45,023 nucleotides of DNA from Clostridiaceae bacterium (GTDB lineage: Bacteria > Bacillota > Clostridia > Lachnospirales > Lachnospiraceae): assembly GCA_910575585.1 (NCBI GenBank), contig CAJTGF010000043.1:1-45023 (forward strand), read 5' to 3'. The notes below the pieces were generated by a model that ran no database searches, was not told where the DNA came from, and saw only the letters and a list, made by a program, of their open reading frames with translations. This document shows, in pieces, positions 42,500 through 45,023 of this stretch (the stretch's first letter is position 1; each line of letters starts with the position of its first letter). Made by a program: the position numbers and the translations under genes.

Positions 42500-44239
42500 T
42501 CACTGTTTACAGTTACCTGTGGACGCAACTCCATAGGGCCGTTTAAAATCGCCTGCGGCCTGCTCCGACGCAAAAAACAGTTTCTTGTCCGCCGTGTCCA
42601 GGACACAGACCCGCTTGCTCTGCCCTCTTGGAATCCCTCTGGCCGCCAGATACTCTTCATACCTGCGAAAACATCCCTGCTGCAGATAGGCCACCCGGGG
42701 CAAATGGATCTCCTCCATCTTCCTGCGCTGCCGATATCGGTGGTTGACCTGGCACAGGCACTGATCCAGGATCGTCTCCGCCCCAAGTTCCTCCCGGGAA
42801 TCTGCCCCCTGTCCCCCGTCTCCTGCAGGCTCCACATAAAACAGATACCTTGGTCCTGTCTCCCCGGCCACCTCCTGGACACAGTACCCGGCCATAGCCG
42901 TGCCTGTTCCGGCCGCAAACCGGTCCATTGCTTCCTGGAGCTGTTCCGGGTCCGTCTCCTCCCCCGCCACATTGACCACCTGATCCATCCGATAGCAGAC
43001 CCGCACCACCGGGGCTTTCTCATACCAATCCACAACCTGGATCACATCTTTCATCTGATAGCGGTACAGCCCGGAATGGTTGGTAAACAAAAGCTCATAC
43101 CGCTGCCCCTGTTCCAGTTCCCACAAAAACAAAGGCTCTCCCCTCTCCTTTCCATGTCCCGTTACGGGTAGGAACTCAAAAAATCCGGCCTCCGGAAACA
43201 GGACGTAGGCGTCCGGCTCATCCATTTTCCTGGCCACGCCGAAGATCCCTTCCGACGCCCCGTAGGCAGAGTAATGGAACGGAATATCCCCCGCATACTC
43301 CCGCATCTTGTCCATATAGCAGAAAAATCCCTTTCCGCCTACTGCCAGGCAATACCGCGTCTTGGGCCACAGCTTCCTTACCAGACCGTCGCCCACATCG
43401 CTGCCAACGGATCTTCTAAGCTGGGCCGCCCGCCCGGGATCCGGCGGCAGTCTCTCCATCAGGAAGCGGCGCCAATGGCTGCTAAGGCGAATGCTTTCAT
43501 GGACCGTCCCCCGCTCCATATCCTCAAGCAGCAGCAGCCATTTTCGCCGGATATAGTCAAGCACTCCCCACACCCGGTTAATAAAGATGCCGTGGATCGC
43601 GCGGATATCCGGCTGCGCAAGGGCGAACCGCACTTTAACGTAAAGCAGATCTTCTAAGTTTTCCGGAAAAAGCACTTCCTTGGGAACACAGTAATCCGAC
43701 GCGTCAAACTGGCCGTCTCTGTCCAACCACTGGAAAAGACAGGAAGAACGAATCCCGTTCATAATCCCGTTTTCCGTGTACGACTTGGCAAACTCCCCGA
43801 TCTGAAAAATTTTTCCAAATACTTTTTCCACAGGCAGATCCCGGTAATACTCCCTCACACATCCGAACACCGTCCCATAGGCATACCGATACTGGAGGTC
43901 CAGATCAGCCTGTGTCAGAGGCAGGTACTTAGGCTTTCCTGTGGCGCCGGAGCTGGCGCAGAAATACACCACCGGATCAGCGCTCAGCACATGCTTTTTT
44001 CCTGCCATGATCTCACGGATATAACCCTCATAATCCCCATACCCGGAAATCGGAACCTTTCCCTGAAACTCCCGGGGCGTCCAGATGGTGTGAAAACCAT
44101 ATCTCCTGCCGTATTCCGTGCCGCGGTTTCGGCGCATCAGGTCCACCAGAAGCCGTTTTTGCACCGCCTCTGCCTGGGCCGCCGTACTCCTAAGCCGCTC
44201 CATGGACTCCTGCCCCAATTTGCTGTAGTCTGTCTTCAT
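42500..44239 (-). CDS. GH3-like acyl-adenylating enzyme (auxin-responsive GH3 family homolog)
   Basis: 579 residues of the bacterial GH3 family, adenylate-forming enzymes that in plants conjugate acids to amino acids; bacterial substrates are mostly unknown. Visible motifs are SSGATGKPKYLPLT (ATP-binding, Thr/Ser/Gly-rich), YGASEG and TNHSGLYRYQMKDVIQV, plus the C-terminal domain with YLFYVEPAG and NHRYRQRRK. ATG at 44239 has GAGGGTGAAGGG upstream; the open frame to 44287 is less likely. It appears monocistronic. The 42352-42499 stretch after it holds a small GC hairpin (GGGGC/GCCCC) and nothing else clear. Confidence 0.85.
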   Translation of the reverse strand: MKTDYSKLGQESMERLRSTAAQAEAVQKRLLVDLMRRNRGTEYGRRYGFHTIWTPREFQGKVPISGYGDYEGYIREIMAGKKHVLSADPVVYFCASSGATGKPKYLPLTQADLDLQYRYAYGTVFGCVREYYRDLPVEKVFGKIFQIGEFAKSYTENGIMNGIRSSCLFQWLDRDGQFDASDYCVPKEVLFPENLEDLLYVKVRFALAQPDIRAIHGIFINRVWGVLDYIRRKWLLLLEDMERGTVHESIRLSSHWRRFLMERLPPDPGRAAQLRRSVGSDVGDGLVRKLWPKTRYCLAVGGKGFFCYMDKMREYAGDIPFHYSAYGASEGIFGVARKMDEPDAYVLFPEAGFFEFLPVTGHGKERGEPLFLWELEQGQRYELLFTNHSGLYRYQMKDVIQVVDWYEKAPVVRVCYRMDQVVNVAGEETDPEQLQEAMDRFAAGTGTAMAGYCVQEVAGETGPRYLFYVEPAGDGGQGADSREELGAETILDQCLCQVNHRYRQRRKMEEIHLPRVAYLQQGCFRRYEEYLAARGIPRGQSKRVCVLDTADKKLFFASEQAAGDFKRPYGVASTGNCKQ

Positions 44240-44319
44240 CCCTTCACCCTCTTTGCTTGCAGCGTTTCTTATGGCTTTTGTTGTCATGATCTGTTTTAAA
44301 TTTTCCCTGCATATACCGG

Positions 44320-44328
44320 ATTATAACA
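44320..44328 (-). promoter_or_regulatory. Extended -10 promoter of the GH3-like gene
   Basis: TGTTATAAT on the minus strand (44328-44320), a perfect -10 with TG extension, 80 nt before the ATG at 44239. The -35 position (about GAACCA) is poor. Confidence 0.5.
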
Positions 44329-44430
44329 AAATTTTTTCCCTATGGTTCTGTGTGGGATATTTGGCGCTTATTTAGGGACAATTTTCATGTTCTTTCTTAT
44401 TGGAAAAGAAAAAGCCCCTGCTCTTCCATC

Positions 44431-44483
44431 AAAAAAAGAGCCGCCGCGCCCCCTTTTGGGATGCCCGGCTGCTCTCTTTTAGA
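44431..44483 (-). terminator. Intrinsic terminator on the minus strand
   Basis: GAGCAGCCG and CGGCGGCTC pair (one mismatch), with an inner CCC/GGG pairing around AAAA, followed by TTTTTTT on the minus strand. It would stop a leftward transcript entering from beyond 44484, separating it from the GH3-like gene. Confidence 0.7.
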
Positions 44484-44599
44484 TGGGGTGATGATACTAT
44501 ACCACATCATAGATCCTTAAGAATGATTTCTTGCGCGAAATGGCAAAATAATGGAATTGCTGTATTGTTGAGTGAGCAATGGGCGGGGATTGTCGTGGG

Positions 44600-44763
44600 C
44601 CCGGGAGGGAAGGGAGGCTGTGTGCCGTTCGGGTTCAGATATGCCAGACATTCCGATGAGCCCAAAGCGGAAATCAGTCGGGTATCAGCCCTCCTGCTTT
44701 CCTGGTCTCATCTCCATAGCATATATTCACCCGCCCGGCACACAGCCTCCCTTCCCTCCCGGG
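44600..44763. repeat. Long palindrome with perfect 28-bp arms
   Basis: Arms 44600-44627 and 44736-44763 are exact complements (core GGGAGGGAAGGGAGG / CCTCCCTTCCCTCCC). Pairing goes on imperfectly inside (CGGGT..ATATGC with GCATAT..CCCG), so nearly the whole 164 bp can fold. No convincing gene is present. It abuts the next palindrome at 44762. Confidence 0.85.
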
Positions 44764-45022
44764 CAAAAGCAGAATTCGCTGGCCGGGATTTGCTCGCTTA
44801 AGGTGGTTTCGATAGGGAACGCCGTTTCGACTCTGTAGTGAAAAGATAACTGCTTTGTCTGCAGATCCTTTCAGGTTCACAGCAACATCGCCTTAACCTT
44901 ACTCAACAATATACTTGAGGCCATAAAAACAGCTTTTTTTTTCGCAGCAAAGCTGAGGCAGCGTCCCCTACCGAAACCACCTTAAGTGAGCAAACCTTAG
45001 CCAGCGAATTCTGGTTTTGCCA
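44762..45022. repeat. Element with ~61-bp imperfect terminal inverted repeats
   Basis: Positions 44762-44822 and 44962-45022 are inverted copies with roughly 85 percent identity (both contain CAGAATTCGCTGG and CTTAAGGTGGTTTCG in matching orientation). The 139-bp middle has no gene. It may be a MITE or the remains of an insertion sequence; the window ends one base after it, so its true right limit is unknown. Confidence 0.75.
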
Positions 45023-45023
45023 G

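Noticed and set aside
1-45023. CRISPR arrays, tRNA or rRNA genes, transposases and integrases.
   Set aside because: None seen: no regular spaced direct repeats, no rRNA or tRNA sequence that I recognise, and no recombinase or transposase protein among the frames.

Overview
The window looks like a Lachnospiraceae chromosome (Clostridium cluster XIVa / Enterocloster-like). The main reasons are the plsX-acpP-rnc-smc-ftsY order, Firmicutes-type Shine-Dalgarno sites, the tandem NusG-like capsule antiterminators and the overall protein similarity as I recall it. No search was run, so the genus is an inference. Almost every gene lies on the minus strand, so operons read from right to left.

Layout in reading direction. 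(1) 44240-39133: a GH3-like adenylating enzyme, a GH13 amylase with an unusual disordered tail, and a DUF1848 protein. (2) 38944-29177: housekeeping genes plsX, acpP, rnc, smc, an SRPBCC gene, ftsY, ilvA and a ClC transporter; these are GC-rich. (3) 29068-28828: a short AT-rich segment between two 24-bp inverted repeats. It carries a consensus sigma-A promoter pointing away from the glycan operon, so it is a candidate invertible promoter in the OFF orientation. (4) 28702-10336: an AT-rich surface polysaccharide operon. It starts with two NusG/LoaP-like genes, followed by an initiating sugar-phosphate transferase, an epimerase/reductase, glycosyltransferases, a Wzy-like polymerase, acyltransferases, a Wzx flippase, a QdtB/QdtA/QdtF-like 3-amino-3,6-dideoxyhexose module with a GNAT, and CapE/CapF. 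(5) 10258-7857: a lone large GTPase with its own promoter and a structured leader. (6) 7812-2178: a 33-codon ORF and the GDP-fucose genes gmd-fcl-manC-pgm/manB, then a broken AraC gene. (7) 1-1137: a decayed AAA-ATPase-like/PD-(D/E)XK gene and a small hypothetical gene.

The operon appears built to make a Wzx/Wzy-type polymer with deoxy-amino sugars (Qui3N/Fuc3N-like N-formylated or N-acetylated residues, an L-6-deoxy-talosamine/fucosamine type residue, possibly fucose) and O-acetyl groups. Several precursor enzymes are absent from the window (RmlA/RmlB, CapG), and manC is interrupted, so supply from elsewhere is implied.

The main theme of the hunt is on/off variation. Besides the candidate inverton, the only three G runs of 7 or more that I found all lie in the polysaccharide operon, on the coding strand. 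Each sits where a one-base change would join or extend reading frames: an acyltransferase, a glycosyltransferase pair and a GNAT. Two further genes (manC, araC) carry single in-frame TAG codons where glutamine is likely. Two MITE-like palindromes and a cluster of long imperfect palindromes at the right edge are also described. Homopolymer errors in the assembly are the main alternative explanation for the frame breaks.
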